Shown here: positions 1-12,849 of the stretch, one piece after another
How positions within the stretch are numbered: position 1 is the stretch's first letter
Layout: every line of letters starts with the position of its first letter
DNA from: Macrobrachium rosenbergii
Taxonomy: Eukaryota > Arthropoda > Malacostraca > Decapoda > Palaemonidae
DNA: 64,000 nt
Direction of reading: 5' to 3'
Assembly (NCBI RefSeq): GCF_040412425.1
Contig: NC_089789.1
Location: 38,567,106 to 38,631,105, forward strand
Made by a program: the position numbers and the translations under genes
The notes under the pieces: model-generated
The model's database searches: none
Seen by the model: the letters and a program-made list of their open reading frames with translations, nothing else
What the model was told of the DNA's origin: nothing

Positions 1-10
1 GGAACTACAT

Positions 11-79
<69 letters not shown>

Positions 80-121
80 GAAACTATGTATTTATCCTTT
101 AAAATCCCTGTAAAGGAACTA

Positions 122-170
<49 letters not shown>

Positions 171-214
171 GCGAAACTATATATTTATCCTTTAAAATCC
201 CTGTAAAGGAACTA

Positions 215-291
<77 letters not shown>

Positions 292-300
292 ACAGACTCG
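1..300. repeat. Minisatellite with embedded (TC)n, 3 units
   Basis: Three (TC)n tracts (12-76, 123-168, 216-290) are separated by nearly identical ~47-bp spacers containing AACTATGTATTTATCC and CCCTGTAAAGGAACTAC. The true repeat unit is spacer plus (TC)n, and only the dinucleotide length varies between units. The first unit is cut by the window edge. No coding potential is seen; the open frames here are poly-Ser-Leu translations of the microsatellite. Confidence 0.9.
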
Positions 301-496
301 AGTTCAAAGTCATGAATCCCTCCGCTGCATAACCCCACTCTAATCGGCTTCTGATTTTTGAACACGCATATCATCGGTGTTCCAGTGGGTTTTAGGATTC
401 CCGTGTAACAAGGGTGCGTTCTCTGCAAAGCCAAATCCTCCACCGTGTATTTTTGTTCTAATGGAAGAAATTCGTTCTTGTTACGGAATTCCTTCA

Positions 497-607
<111 letters not shown>

Positions 608-639
608 AATATATGTTAGGGGCAGATACACTTACCAAA

Positions 640-760
640 TATATAATTTCCCTTCGAGTTTTATGTGTTATTCCTTATGTATAGCGAATTCAGTGTTAAT
701 TGTTTTTTGTGGCTTGATATTTGAAAATAAATTTTTTTTTTCCATTATATATATATGTGT
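640..760 (+). mobile_element. SINE 3' tail fragment
   Basis: The motifs CCCTTCG, then GTATAGCGAATTC, then TTTGTGGCTTGATATTTG occur in the same order and spacing as in the better preserved element at 52400-52645 (CCCTTCGG, GTAGAGCAAATT, TTTGTAGCTTAATGCTTG). The tRNA-like head is missing. Like that copy, it runs straight into a (TA)n array (780-885). The assignment rests on this internal comparison. Confidence 0.55.
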
Positions 761-779
761 GTATGTATGTATGTATATA

Positions 780-885
<106 letters not shown>

Positions 886-889
886 AGCT

Positions 890-1587
890 TAGTATGCCTG
901 GAAAGGTATTCGATTGAAAACTCAGACAGATGACAGAAGTTTCGATAGTGGCAGAGTATAGTAGATCTATATGTATATATATATATAAGGAAAACTATAG
1001 CTTAGCTCTTGCTTTGTGGGTTTCTCGGGCCTTGTCTTGACCCATTGCACACCACACCAGACTCCCAAGGTCGGTTGAAAGCCCTTTGAGAATTAACTTG
1101 TGATTGGTGTTTCGATGTTACTCGAAGCATATTTTTTTAGGTGTTTTTTTTTTCTCCCAATCCTGTTTGGATAAACATGATGCTCATAGTTTTTGGGGTT
1201 CATATTCATACAGGTATTAATGTTTATTAATAGATAGGATGAACATATGGTTCATCTCAGTTCAATATTATTTGCTCGTAGTTTTTGGGCTTCATATTCT
1301 TACAGATTTTAATGTATATTAATAGATAGTATGATCATATGGTTCACCGTGGTTCTAGATACTTCGATCGTGGCACGCAGTTACAAAAACGCGTGAATAA
1401 AGATGAAAGGCAAAATGATGCACAAAAAAACGAGAATATTTTCATTTTACTTTTACATCCATGTGGAACACTCGCAAAACGTCATCTACTTGCAAAGCAA
1501 ACTTCAAAGGAAACACAGAGCGCAGCAAAGAAAGATACATCACCGAGCAAATAAACGTATGCATATTTAAACAGGAAGCCGAATGCG
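890..1587. other. Non-coding stretch with a 92-bp direct duplication
   Basis: No gene is supported. At 1182-1352 a block of about 80 bp occurs twice with a 92-bp period. Both copies carry CTCATAGTTTTTGG/CTCGTAGTTTTTGG, then CATATTC, then TTAATAGATAG and CATATGGTTCA. The 71-codon frame starting at 1339 begins inside this duplication and is not convincing as a gene. Confidence 0.6.
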
Positions 1588-1960
1588 TACTTTTTAGTTT
1601 TCCTTCCGCATTTTTTCTGTCCGCCCTCAGATCTTAAAAAAATACTGAGGCTAGAGGGCTGCAAATTGGTATGTTGATCATCCACCCTCCAATCATCAAA
1701 CAGTCCAAATTGCAGCCCTGTAGCCTCAGTAGTTTTGATTTTATTTAAGGTTAAAGTTAGCCATGATCGTGCGTCTGGCACCGCTATAGGTGCCAACAAC
1801 AACAGACCACCACCGGGCAGTGGCTGGAAGTTTCATGGGCCGTGGCTGAGATTTTCTTGGGCTGTGGCTGAGAGTTTCATACAGCATTATACGCCGTACA
1901 GAAAACTCGATTGCGCCGTAGAAACTTCGGTGCATTTTTTACTTGTTTTCACGGGCCAAC
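1588..1960 (+). repeat. Interspersed repeat with three stem-loops, copy 1
   Basis: This sequence recurs in direct orientation at 21655-21975 with roughly 85-90% identity by eye. It contains a long hairpin (about 1643-1735; arms start CTGAGGCTAGAGGGCTGCAA and return as TTGCAGCCCTGTAGCCTCAG), a short hairpin (GGCACC GCTATA GGTGCC) and a terminal hairpin (GCGCCGTAG AAA CTTCGGTGC). I believe this family is common in shrimp transcripts and genomes, but that is recollection. It has no ORF and is probably a non-autonomous element or structured RNA-derived repeat. Confidence 0.8.
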
Positions 1961-2095
1961 AAATTTTCACCAATTTTGTGAGAAGGTTTTACTAGTTAAC
2001 TTACACATCAAGGACATAAAATAAATTAAATCCACAGAGTCATATTTATTGTAATTGTTTTCCTTTAGAATGTTTGTTATGGTATTAATTAGTAA

Positions 2096-2098
<3 letters not shown>

Positions 2099-2164
<66 letters not shown>

Positions 2165-2205
2165 TATAAAGAGAGAGAGGAGAGATAGATAGATAGATAG
2201 AGAGT
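2099..2205. repeat. (TA)n followed by (GA)n/(GATA)n
   Basis: A run of TA to 2156, then interrupted GA and GATA units. It is preceded by AGTAACGA; the same ACGA immediately precedes the arrays at 2419 and 4930. Confidence 0.9.
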
Positions 2206-2207
2206 CA

Positions 2208-2577
<370 letters not shown>

Positions 2578-3104
2578 TTAGACATCGAGAGAGAAAATAA
2601 ACGGACTGAAGAGCGAAGGGGAAACAGATCCATGGAAAGCCAAGAACGAAAAGTTTGAGGATGCAGAACAGAAGGAAATAGGAGACAGAGGAATCTAAGC
2701 AGAGGTTAACAGATTTAAAGAGTCCTGTGCCCTGAGAGGAGACACTTCTCCTTTTCGTGGAAATAGCTGCGACGCTCCGACGACAACAGACGGGTGAGAC
2801 AATGGGGTTATATGTTTTAGGAAACAGAAATTGATCGTTAATAGATTTGTAGTTATTCGTATGCACATATTCCGGTGCAAGAAAGAAAGCAATATCCAGT
2901 AAGACGGCCCCGTTTGGTGGAAGTGCCGTCGGTGCAACTCACGCGGTGCACTGTAGGCAAAAGCTAAGGTTCTTGGCAGCGTTCCGTCGGCCCCTAACTG
3001 CAACCCCTTTCATTCCTTTTACTGTACCTCCGTCCATTTTCCTGTCTTTTATCTTCCTTTCCTCCTGTTTCACCTTTTAAACTTTTTTTTTATCTCAATT
3101 TCCC

Positions 3105-3185
3105 TTTCAGCGCTGAACGATCTCATAAGTCCCAGCGCTTGTCCTGTCGCCTAAATTTTATATTCCATTCCATTCCATTAAGTTG
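3105..3185 (+). repeat. Short dispersed repeat with (TTCCA)n tail
   Basis: A block with the inverted motif CAGCGCTGAA...CCCAGCGCTTG around CTCATAAGTCC, ending in TTTTATATTCCATTCCATTCC. A hairpin-bearing head and short tandem tail resemble a short interspersed repeat; I recall similar sequences as common in decapods. There is a single copy in this window, so family status is inference. Confidence 0.4.
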
Positions 3186-3640
3186 GAAGTATATTAAAAT
3201 GCTAATGAAATTATCAATTACCTTACCGGAAATGGAAATTAATTACTGATATGAAATGGATTTTGGGAATAAAATCTCACGTTTTATTTCAAAGAGATGT
3301 TTGATTTAGATATATATTTTCTGCCTGAGAAATAATAGCTATGCATTCATTTTTTTTATAATTTTTTTTGTATGAAAATAAACTATTTAATATTTCATAT
3401 GAATACTAGCTGTATTCATATGAATTAAGTTTAGAAAAGAACTTGAAATATGTATGCTAATGAAGTTTTAGCGGTAGATTGAAATTGATTAAGTTCATTG
3501 GCAAGTGAATGAATTGCATATTGGAGAAGCATAAATCAATTGTGCATACTACTAGTTAAGTAAACCAATATTGTTACAACTTGCTGGAATCAGAAATAGT
3601 GATTTTTCAGTGACAGAAACAAATGAACAGAAAGAAAATT
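3186..3640. other. AT-rich non-coding stretch
   Basis: No ORF, RNA gene or clear repeat is seen apart from a few short repeated words (CATATGAATACTAGCTGTATTCATATGAA forms a local inverted repeat near 3398-3426). Confidence 0.5.
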
Positions 3641-4150
3641 ACTTTGTCACCGATACAGGAATTAATTGCGTTCGATAAAATAGAGTAAATTCCTTTTACT
3701 GAAGAAAAACGCGATTGAATTACATTGGCTTTACGCAGAAAGAATTACTTTTTACCTTCAAACGGAAATTAACTAGATTACGTTTCGTCTTAAACAGAAA
3801 TTAATTACGTTTAGCCTTTATCAGTATTGAATTACGTTTTGCCTTACATCGGGGTAAATTACGTATAACCTTAAGGAGAAGTTAAATTCAATATTTTCTT
3901 GGAAATTAGTTACTTTTAGCTTTACAAAAACGAATTACCTTCAGTAGAAAAGAATTCCATTTAGCTTTTAACAGAACAGAATGACATTTTGACTCAAATA
4001 GAAGCAGTTACATTTTGCCTTGAAGAAAAATTAATTATATAAGTAATTTAAATTAATTATATAAGTAATTCTTTTATTCTAAATACCAAAATATTCATAT
4101 TGTGTCTTTAATGAAAAAAATAAATTACGGTTAGTTTTTTTTTACATAAC
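3640..4150. repeat. Highly diverged ~37-bp tandem repeat
   Basis: The words GAATTACGTTT, GCCTT and ACAGAAATTAATTACG recur roughly every 36-38 bp across about 500 bp (for example near 3718, 3745, 3800 and 3835). Unit boundaries have drifted, which suggests an old minisatellite. No coding potential. Confidence 0.6.
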
Positions 4151-4318
4151 TGAATTGTATTATACACAACAGAAACGAATTTCATTCAGATTGCATTTCG
4201 CTCTAGATGAAGATGAATATACGATAAAAGAATGAAAACTTCCAAACAGCAAAAAGATTTCGCCAGAGACGGAACTAGAAGAGCATTCCTGAGAAGTATT
4301 GTCTCCTGAAAAAAGTTG

Positions 4319-4404
4319 GAGAGAGAGAGAGAGAGATGAGTTATTGTACCCGCAGAAGCATTATGGGGAGATATATGGGAGGATATGAATAAAAAGGAAA
4401 TTTC

Positions 4405-4486
<82 letters not shown>

Positions 4487-4488
4487 AT
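4319..4488. repeat. Compound (GA)n, (TC)n(TA)n(GT)n cluster
   Basis: A short GA tract at 4319-4336, then TC, TA and GT tracts in direct succession from 4406 to 4488. Confidence 0.9.
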
Positions 4489-4807
4489 GGGCATGCTAAT
4501 AGCTATATAAATCATAAGAAAATTATGTATTTTGAGCAGCCACGTCACAATTCATTACTGCCATCCCATAATTTTTTTTCCTTTCGTGGACAAACTTCCC
4601 CCCACCAACCCCCGAAAAAAAAGCATCGTAAAAAAAGTGTTTTCTACGTAGTATTTTTTATATGACAGTTTAATTTGCTTAGGTGAAACTATTGATCCAT
4701 ATGTGGTGGAGTTTATGCGCATGGTAAGTGAATTCTCTATTTAAGTAATACATATATAATATATATACATACATACATACATAGATACATCACTGACTGT
4801 TATTAAG

Positions 4808-5218
<411 letters not shown>

Positions 5219-5485
5219 GACCCCGATTCAGGTTTAAGATCTGGGTACAAAGTCGAGACAAAGAAAATCTCCCAAAGCTTTTGGGAGATGATAAAGATAT
5301 ATGGTGGAGTCTGACAAAATAAAAAAAAAAAAGATCCATAATTCAAATGTCGGATGAAATATAGAATACTTTTGATAAATGGGGCTTGGGGAAATCCGAG
5401 AAAGAGAAACGATTCAGATAAACACAAAAATCTGGTGGGATTGATTTCTGGCTTGTAAATCATCTTCCCTTCGTCTTTCGTAGGC

Positions 5486-5950
5486 GGTGGATTAATTTTT
5501 TTTTTAATCCACTTTTCAACAGAGGTGGATTACTTTTTTTAATCCACTTGTCGACAGAGGTGGATTAATTTTTTCTAATCCACTTTTCGACAGAGGTGGA
5601 TTAATTTTTTTTAATCCACTTTTCGACAGAGGTGGATTAATTTTTTTCATTCAGTTTTTCGACAGAGGTGGATTAATTTTTTTAATCCGCTTGTCGACAG
5701 AGGTGGATTAATTTTTTTAATCCACTTTTCGACAGAGGTGGATTAATTTTTTCATTCAGTTTTTCGACAGAGGTGGATTAATTTTTTAATCCGCTTGTCG
5801 ACAGAGGTGGGAATTTTTTTAATCCACTAAGAAGTGGATTTTTTTTAATCCACTTTTCGACAGAGGTGGATTAATTTTTTCATTCAGTTTTTCGACAGAG
5901 GGATTAATTTTTTTAATCCACTTTTCGACAGAAGACTTATTAATTTTTTT
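5486..5950. repeat. ~38-bp minisatellite of small hairpins, 12 units
   Basis: About twelve units, each a small palindrome (GGTGGATTAA, T-run, TTAATCCAC) followed by TTTTCGACAGA. Three unit types alternate: one ending CCACTTTTCGACAG, one with CATTCAGTTTTTCGACAG, one with CCGCTTGTCGACAG. From about 5594 they follow a trimeric order, giving a ~115-bp higher-order repeat. No coding frame spans it. Confidence 0.9.
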
Positions 5951-6438
5951 TGTCTGTTGTATCTACTGTGTGAGATTTTGTTGTTTGTTTATTTTTCGTG
6001 CGCATAAATATTAATTGGCCTTTTTTACATTAATCCACAGGATTAATGAGAGAGAGAAACAGACAGAGAGAGAGAGAAAGAGAGAGGCGTATGCCATTTC
6101 ACGATATCAGAAAGTGAGAAAAAAAAAGAGAAACGGGGAATCTATTGATTAAGTCCATGTGAAATTCTAAAAAAAAAAAATAATAAAAAAGAGAGTCAGT
6201 CAGTTATTATCTTATATTACGATTACGAAAATTGAGAAGGATTAAGAGGTAGAGACGTATTACCGAAATATCTGCATGTGACCGTCTCAAAAAAATGAGA
6301 GAGAGAGAGAGAAAGAGACAGACTCAAAAAATGAGAGAAACAGTCATAAAGTTATCCCATTTAACCACTTCAAGAAGTTGAGAGACGAAGACCGAGTGAA
6401 GTCATCTGACGTTCATATTCAGTTCTCCTCTCTCCTTA

Positions 6439-6473
<35 letters not shown>

Positions 6474-6657
6474 TTTTTGGGAGGGGCGATTAAGCTGCCC
6501 TCCCATTGGGTCGTCCCCCCTACCGAGGATTTATTGTTGGGGTGAATTGAGGATAGGCTGCCATTTTCTTTTCTTATTCTCATTCTTTTTAAAGGTTTTT
6601 GGTCCCCTCTGATTTATTCCTCGGGTTCGATAATTCCTTTTTTATTTTTATTTAATA
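5951..6657. other. Non-coding, GA-rich with short interruptions
   Basis: No gene seen. It holds short GA tracts (6047-6088, 6298-6318, 6437-6470) and A/T-rich filler. Confidence 0.5.
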
Positions 6658-6800
6658 TTTTTTTTTGCTCGGGGATATTTCGTTTTTGTGCGGTAGAATT
6701 CTTTATTTTTTTTGCTCGGGGATATTTCGTTTTTGTGGGGTAGAATTTTTATTTTTTTTTGCTCGGGGATATTTCATTTTTGTGCGGTAGGATTTTTTTT
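6658..6800. repeat. 47-bp tandem repeat, 3 units
   Basis: GCTCGGGGATATTTC occurs at 6667, 6714 and 6761, each followed by GTTTTTGTG(C/G)GGTAG and a T-rich spacer. The period is 47 bp. Confidence 0.9.
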
Positions 6801-6875
6801 TTACTTTTGCCAAATTCTTAATTCACATGATCATCGTGTTAGGTTATTTTTTTAACGTTACTGTTATGTGTATCT

Positions 6876-6912
<37 letters not shown>

Positions 6913-7011
6913 CATGATTTTTTTATTTTTTTAATTCTCATATCATATGACTAGCGTGTTAAGTTATTGTTTTAATGTTACTGTTATTTGTTTTCGGTGT
7001 ATCTAGTCAAC

Positions 7012-7043
<32 letters not shown>

Positions 7044-7129
7044 GCTTTTTTGAAATTCTAGTATCACATGATCATTGCGTCAAGTTATTGTTTTAGTGCT
7101 GTTGTAATTTGTTTGCTGTATATCTAGTC

Positions 7130-7192
<63 letters not shown>
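6800..7192. repeat. ~125-bp tandem repeat with embedded (GA)n, 3 units
   Basis: Three units of the form ATTCTxATATCACATGATCAT, GTGTTAAGTTATTGTTTTA, TGTATCTAGTCA, then (GA)n at 6881-6911, 7013-7037 and 7134-7190. Spacers are ~80-85% alike by eye while the (GA)n length differs, as in the 1-300 array. Confidence 0.85.
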
Positions 7193-7195
<3 letters not shown>

Positions 7196-7816
7196 TGGGA
7201 GGGGGGTCAGGGTCGAGTTTTTTTATGCAGAGAAAAATCGGCACTTTGCTACTGTGCCTGTTTTGAACGTATCTGAAAAACGGAACTTGAAGAATGAATA
7301 AGGCACTGACTTTGGTATTGCTTTTCTCTAATGCCACCCCTTAAGGAAGGGAACAGCTTTTTCTTAAAGATATAAGCCCTTAGATGTGAATATATGCGTG
7401 CGTGCGTGCATGCTTTCGAACCCCGTTGACTGACACGTCGATGAATTTTCAGACGTTAAAAACAGTCAGAAAATTACGAGACGAAAACTAAACTTAACTT
7501 GTCTTATCTCAGTCTGTTTAAATTAACCTTTAGGTAAGCTATTGTAGGAATTAGCAGAGTAAAGAAAGTAACAGATTTAAAAGCTTTCATTTTGAGGTAA
7601 TAAAATAGCAAGTGGGTCTTCCCGTCTCCCGTTCAGCTCTCTCTATTTACTTCCTCTGTGTGTAATCCTTTTGTTCTCCTGGCTACAGGAAAGTGGTCTT
7701 TCTTTCTAATCTTTGATTTTTTTACCGAGTTTCTTTGTGTTATTTATTTTCTACCGAATTTCTTTGTGTTGTTATTTAATTATCTTGTCTTCGTCATTAT
7801 ATTTTATTTTCTCTTT

Positions 7817-7818
<2 letters not shown>
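7193..7818. other. Non-coding stretch
   Basis: No supported gene or repeat. The 129-codon frame from 7658 is hydrophobic only because it reads into (AAT)n/(ATT)n and is not credible. Confidence 0.5.
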
Positions 7819-7874
<56 letters not shown>

Positions 7875-7958
7875 TAATATCTTTATCTGTAGTGTGCTGT
7901 CATCCAAGTCTCTTATATCGAAGGGAAATAATAATAATAATAATAATAATAATAATTG

Positions 7959-8014
<56 letters not shown>
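7819..8014. repeat. Opposed (AAT)n and (ATT)n arrays
   Basis: (AAT)n at 7819-7876 and 7927-7956, then (ATT)n at 7962-8014. The last two are adjacent and complementary, so the strand can fold into a long A/T hairpin. Confidence 0.95.
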
Positions 8015-8015
<1 letters not shown>

Positions 8016-8154
8016 CATCTAAATCACTCCCATCCCGAGAACACTAGAGTTAGCAATCCCTCCTGATAAGGTGATAATAATAATGATGATGATGATGATA
8101 TGATTATGATCATCCCTCAGCTCACGGTAATGAGACAGACACTACACTGTTCTC

Positions 8155-8320
8155 GGTCTCACGCTCGGTGGCGGCTGAGGAAATCCAGCCAATTTACATA
8201 ATTTCCCGAGTGGCGCCGGGGGCCTTTGGCGGCCTCTGAGGAGGAGGGGGAGGAGGAGGAGGAGGTACCCCGCTCAGAGGGATATTTCAAGGTGAAGGAT
8301 GCCTCCCGCCTGGCTCTGGG
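8155..8320. other. GC-rich unique block, candidate conserved non-coding element
   Basis: A sharply GC-rich, non-repetitive island (for example GGCGGCTGAGG, GTGGCGCCGGGGG, TTTGGCGGCCTC) in very AT/TC-rich surroundings, with TTACATAATTTCC inside. Not open over its whole length in a believable frame and without splice signals. It lies upstream of the B4GAT1-like exons, so an intronic regulatory element is possible. That is inference from composition only. Confidence 0.25.
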
Positions 8321-8324
8321 AGGG

Positions 8325-8328
<4 letters not shown>

Positions 8329-8376
<48 letters not shown>

Positions 8377-8444
8377 TTTTGTGACTCTGTTGACTTCGTG
8401 GTCATTCGGCTGTTGCAGGTCGTCGGTAAGGAGGTGAAAGAGAA

Positions 8445-8507
<63 letters not shown>

Positions 8508-8800
8508 GTCTTAGCTTTAACCAATTGCGCCTTAGCTGACTTCTTGGTCAGTCGGCTGTATTGGGTCGCAAATAGAGAGAGAGAGAGAGAAATGGAAGGT
8601 TTAATGATGGTGAAAATTTGTTTGCTAAGCAATGTCACCATTTTGGTTGCTGAAATCATCATTATCAGCTTGGATTCTTAACCATCAGTATCACTATCAT
8701 TTTCATTAAACCTTCCCCCTTGTATTTTTATCTCTTTTCTCCTTACCTGCGACCTACAACAGCCGACTGACCACTGGGTCAACAGAGGCTCAGTGGGTTA
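8329..8800. repeat. (TC)n tracts with a ~45-bp block in three copies, one inverted
   Basis: (TC)n at 8329-8371 and 8450-8502. A block reading TTGACTTCGTGGTCATTCGG, then CTGTTGCAGGTCG, lies at about 8388-8432. A second copy (CTGACTTCTTGGTCAGTCGG) is at about 8536-8575. An inverted copy (CCGACTGACCACTGGGTCAA) lies near 8762-8782, followed in its own orientation by AGGTCGCAGGTAAGGAG. TGGTCAGTCGGCT may be a remnant of a tRNA-like A box. Confidence 0.75.
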
Positions 8801-8858
8801 CTGTTGATGATGCAGCTTCTTATAAAGCACCCTGACCCCCTACAAATGAAGGTGGACT

Positions 8859-9131
<273 letters not shown>

Positions 9132-9354
9132 TACTAATGTTGTAAGATTCGATTCTGTATAACAATTTTTGAAATTATTGTTTGCTGTTCAACCACACAA
9201 ACAAGAGCTCTGCAAAAACCATAAATTGGGATTGATACAGAGAGGGCGAGGGATGGAGGAGTTGGGTATTGTGGGGGGCCGGTAACAGGATCGTTATTGG
9301 CGATATCCCCTACCCACCCCACCCCACCGTCATTCGAATTACTTTTTTTTTTTT

Positions 9355-9600
9355 TATGGTGACGCCGAAGCCGTGATGCATAACGCTGTTTGGGTGTAAT
9401 TCGCGCGTGTACTCATCAAAGGCATTACGGCGTTCCCGTAACTGCGTCGCCCGGCTGAAATATGCTAATTTTTCCCCCACACAAAAATCCCGATTTATAA
9501 ATTCATTATCGACTCATCTACGCCGGGTAACAAATGTTCTCTCCTGATAAACAGCAAATGTTGCGCGCGTGCGCACGCGCCGTTAGACCGGGATGGGAAG
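9355..9600. other. CpG-rich unique block, candidate regulatory element
   Basis: Non-repetitive sequence with many CpGs (GGCATTACGGCGTTCCCG, GCGTCGCCCGGCTG, GCGCGCGTGCGCACGCGCCG) interleaved with A/T words such as ATATGCTAATTTTTC (octamer-like) and ATTTATAAATTC. It stands out from its surroundings and contains no ORF or splice pair. Candidate intronic or upstream enhancer, from composition only. Confidence 0.3.
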
Positions 9601-9869
9601 TTTACACTTGGTGATTTTGTATTTAATAAATTATTATTATTGTTGTCTTATGATTGTTCTTTTAATAATATTCATACATTCGTAATGTTGTATTTTGTTT
9701 TTGTATGTATACAGGTATACCTCTATAGAAACACATCTGCGCGTATATGATTGTTTTTGCGGTATGAATGTACGATATGGATGACAAGCACTCAATTAAT
9801 GATTAATATTTTGTTATAATTGTCCGATTGGATTATATATACAACTGACAGATTTCATTTTTAAATTTT

Positions 9870-9872
<3 letters not shown>

Positions 9873-9934
<62 letters not shown>

Positions 9935-9980
9935 CGATGTCCATTGTCGGGGATACTAGTTTGCAACACAAATTAATCAA

Positions 9981-10047
<67 letters not shown>
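9873..10047. repeat. Two (TC)n arrays
   Basis: (TC)n at 9873-9930 and 9984-10047, separated by 54 bp of unique sequence. Confidence 0.95.
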
Positions 10048-10053
<6 letters not shown>

Positions 10054-10314
10054 TTGTATGCAGAGCGAATTGCGCGTGTCAGTTGATTGGCAACACAATA
10101 TAAATATTCCAAACGAAGTTATTCGCGCAATTCCATGCGAGTGTACATACACATACAAACACACACATACACATGCATTAGTTGTTCGTCCTGATGGCGA
10201 CAATGAACAAATATTGAGAGAGAGTTTTTTTTTAATGGTTATCAGCCGTCAATGATCCTCACAGCTTCATGAAAAGGCCGGCATAGAATCAAGCATCGAT
10301 CTTCAATTTATTAT

Positions 10315-10340
10315 GGTATTTATGTATGTATGTATGTATG

Positions 10341-10436
<96 letters not shown>

Positions 10437-10499
10437 TACATATATATAGGTATGTATATATATCATATTTATATATATTTATATTTTATATATTTTTAT

Positions 10500-10564
<65 letters not shown>
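10315..10564. repeat. (ATGT)n and interrupted (TA)n
   Basis: ATGT units to 10346, TA to 10435, then TA-rich filler and a second TA array at 10505-10564. Confidence 0.95.
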
Positions 10565-10565
<1 letters not shown>

Positions 10566-10566
<1 letters not shown>

Positions 10567-10760
10567 TCGAATACCTTACGGAGGGATTAGGAAGCTGATA
10601 CCTCCAGGGCTGTCAGTCAGAAAGCGTCTTTTTTCACTAAATGTTTCGTCGGTCAGTACGTGGATAGGTGATCGCCAGTGACAGCCAGGCGTCGTTACCA
10701 CGTTGCCTCGCTTGAACCTCTGGGGACATGGGCGTGGGTCGCGCAACCTCACTCCAAACA
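10566..10760. other. GC-richer block abutting (TA)n, possible SINE body
   Basis: A unique, CpG-containing block (GGTCAGTACGTGGATAGG, CAGGCGTCGTTACCACG) starts exactly at the end of the (TA)n array. By analogy with the SINE copies here it could be an element on the minus strand whose tail became (TA)n, but I do not see convincing A and B boxes. Confidence 0.2.
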
Positions 10761-10904
10761 TTAGAGCATAGAAATTTACAAACAGAATGTAGGCTCTGAT
10801 ATGAAAGGAATACTACCCAGCATCAGATTCGTTGTATGACTGAGCGTTGAAACAAGATTCCAGCATGGAAATGGATTCTAGGTCACTGATTAACACCTCC
10901 CTGA

Positions 10905-11300
10905 CCCTACATCTCGGTTTAGGTCACAATCACGTCCTCTTACTGTTAACGATATACCAACCTGTTGTAGGTCACATAGTTCCAGGCATTGGCATATCAT
11001 TTTTCCAGACCCTGTTCCAGTCCCTTCCAGTTCAGAGTACAGACTCGAAAGACATTGTTCAGGGTCCCTTCACCCCACAGCACCACCCTTGAGAAGGTCA
11101 AAGTTCTGTTCCCTTCCAGTTCAAAGTACCGCCCCCAAAACAAGGTCATAGGTCAAGTCACCTTCAGTTCACGGTATCTTTCCTTTAGAGGTCATTGTTC
11201 CTGCCCGTTACATCAAACCAATACTAACTCTTTATAAGTAATAGTTCCAGGCCCATGCAATTCACTGTGCGTCCCTTCTTGTAAGTCAGTTCTTGCTCTC
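10905..11300. repeat. Diverged ~46-bp tandem repeat, about 8 units
   Basis: The words GTTCCAG(T/G)CCC, CCTTCCAGTTCA, GAGTAC and AGGTCAT recur at about 46-bp spacing. The 81- and 82-codon frames over it have no family resemblance and follow the repeat. Confidence 0.6.
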
Positions 11301-11448
11301 TGTGAGTGATTGTGAAAGTCCAAGAATTGTCAAACCTATTTTTCTTCTCACTATATTTTACGAAAATAATGGTTAGATTGTTATTTGTAAACCCCTCAAT
11401 CTGTATCTATTTTCTCATAGACACTCACACGCGAGCGCACACACATTA

Positions 11449-12283
<835 letters not shown>

Positions 12284-12358
<75 letters not shown>

Positions 12359-12427
12359 AACACCCTGAGGTTCCTTTGCCTCTCTCTCTCTCTCTCACTC
12401 TCTCAAAAATACCCTGAGGTTCCTTTG

Positions 12428-12464
<37 letters not shown>
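12284..12464. repeat. Minisatellite with embedded (TC)n, 2 units
   Basis: The spacer AAAAACACCCTGAGGTTCCT, then TTGCC occurs twice (12355-12381, 12405-12430), each followed by (TC)n. The pattern matches 1-300 and 13331-13758. Confidence 0.9.
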
Positions 12465-12618
12465 CTTACTAGAAGGAAACTTATTAAAAGGGAAACCGTA
12501 GTCTGAAGTGAACTCTGAATATTTATCTGTTTTCTCATGAATCTATGAATCCCATTTTGCAATTCTCTCACATTTTGTATATCCAAAACCTCAGGTTTTC
12601 TTCATTAAATTTTCATTA

Positions 12619-12620
<2 letters not shown>

Positions 12621-12683
<63 letters not shown>
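12621..12683. repeat. (TC)n microsatellite
   Basis: 62 bp of CT, 166 bp upstream of the B4GAT1-like exon acceptor. Confidence 0.95.
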
Positions 12684-12849
12684 GAAAAATTAAGTAAAAT
12701 TTGCTGTCATTGTTATTTTTTTTCATATCATGATTCCTGTTCTTCTGTCGGAGTCAGATCCAAAACTCTCCTGTATTCTTCATTGATTTTAATGCTTATC
12801 TCTTTCTCTCCCCCTCCAACAAACCCCAAACCACCCACCTAACTACCAG

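Noticed and set aside
7658..8047. 129-codon very hydrophobic frame resembling a membrane protein
   Set aside because: Poly-Ile and poly-Leu stretches are (AAT)n and (ATT)n read in frame.
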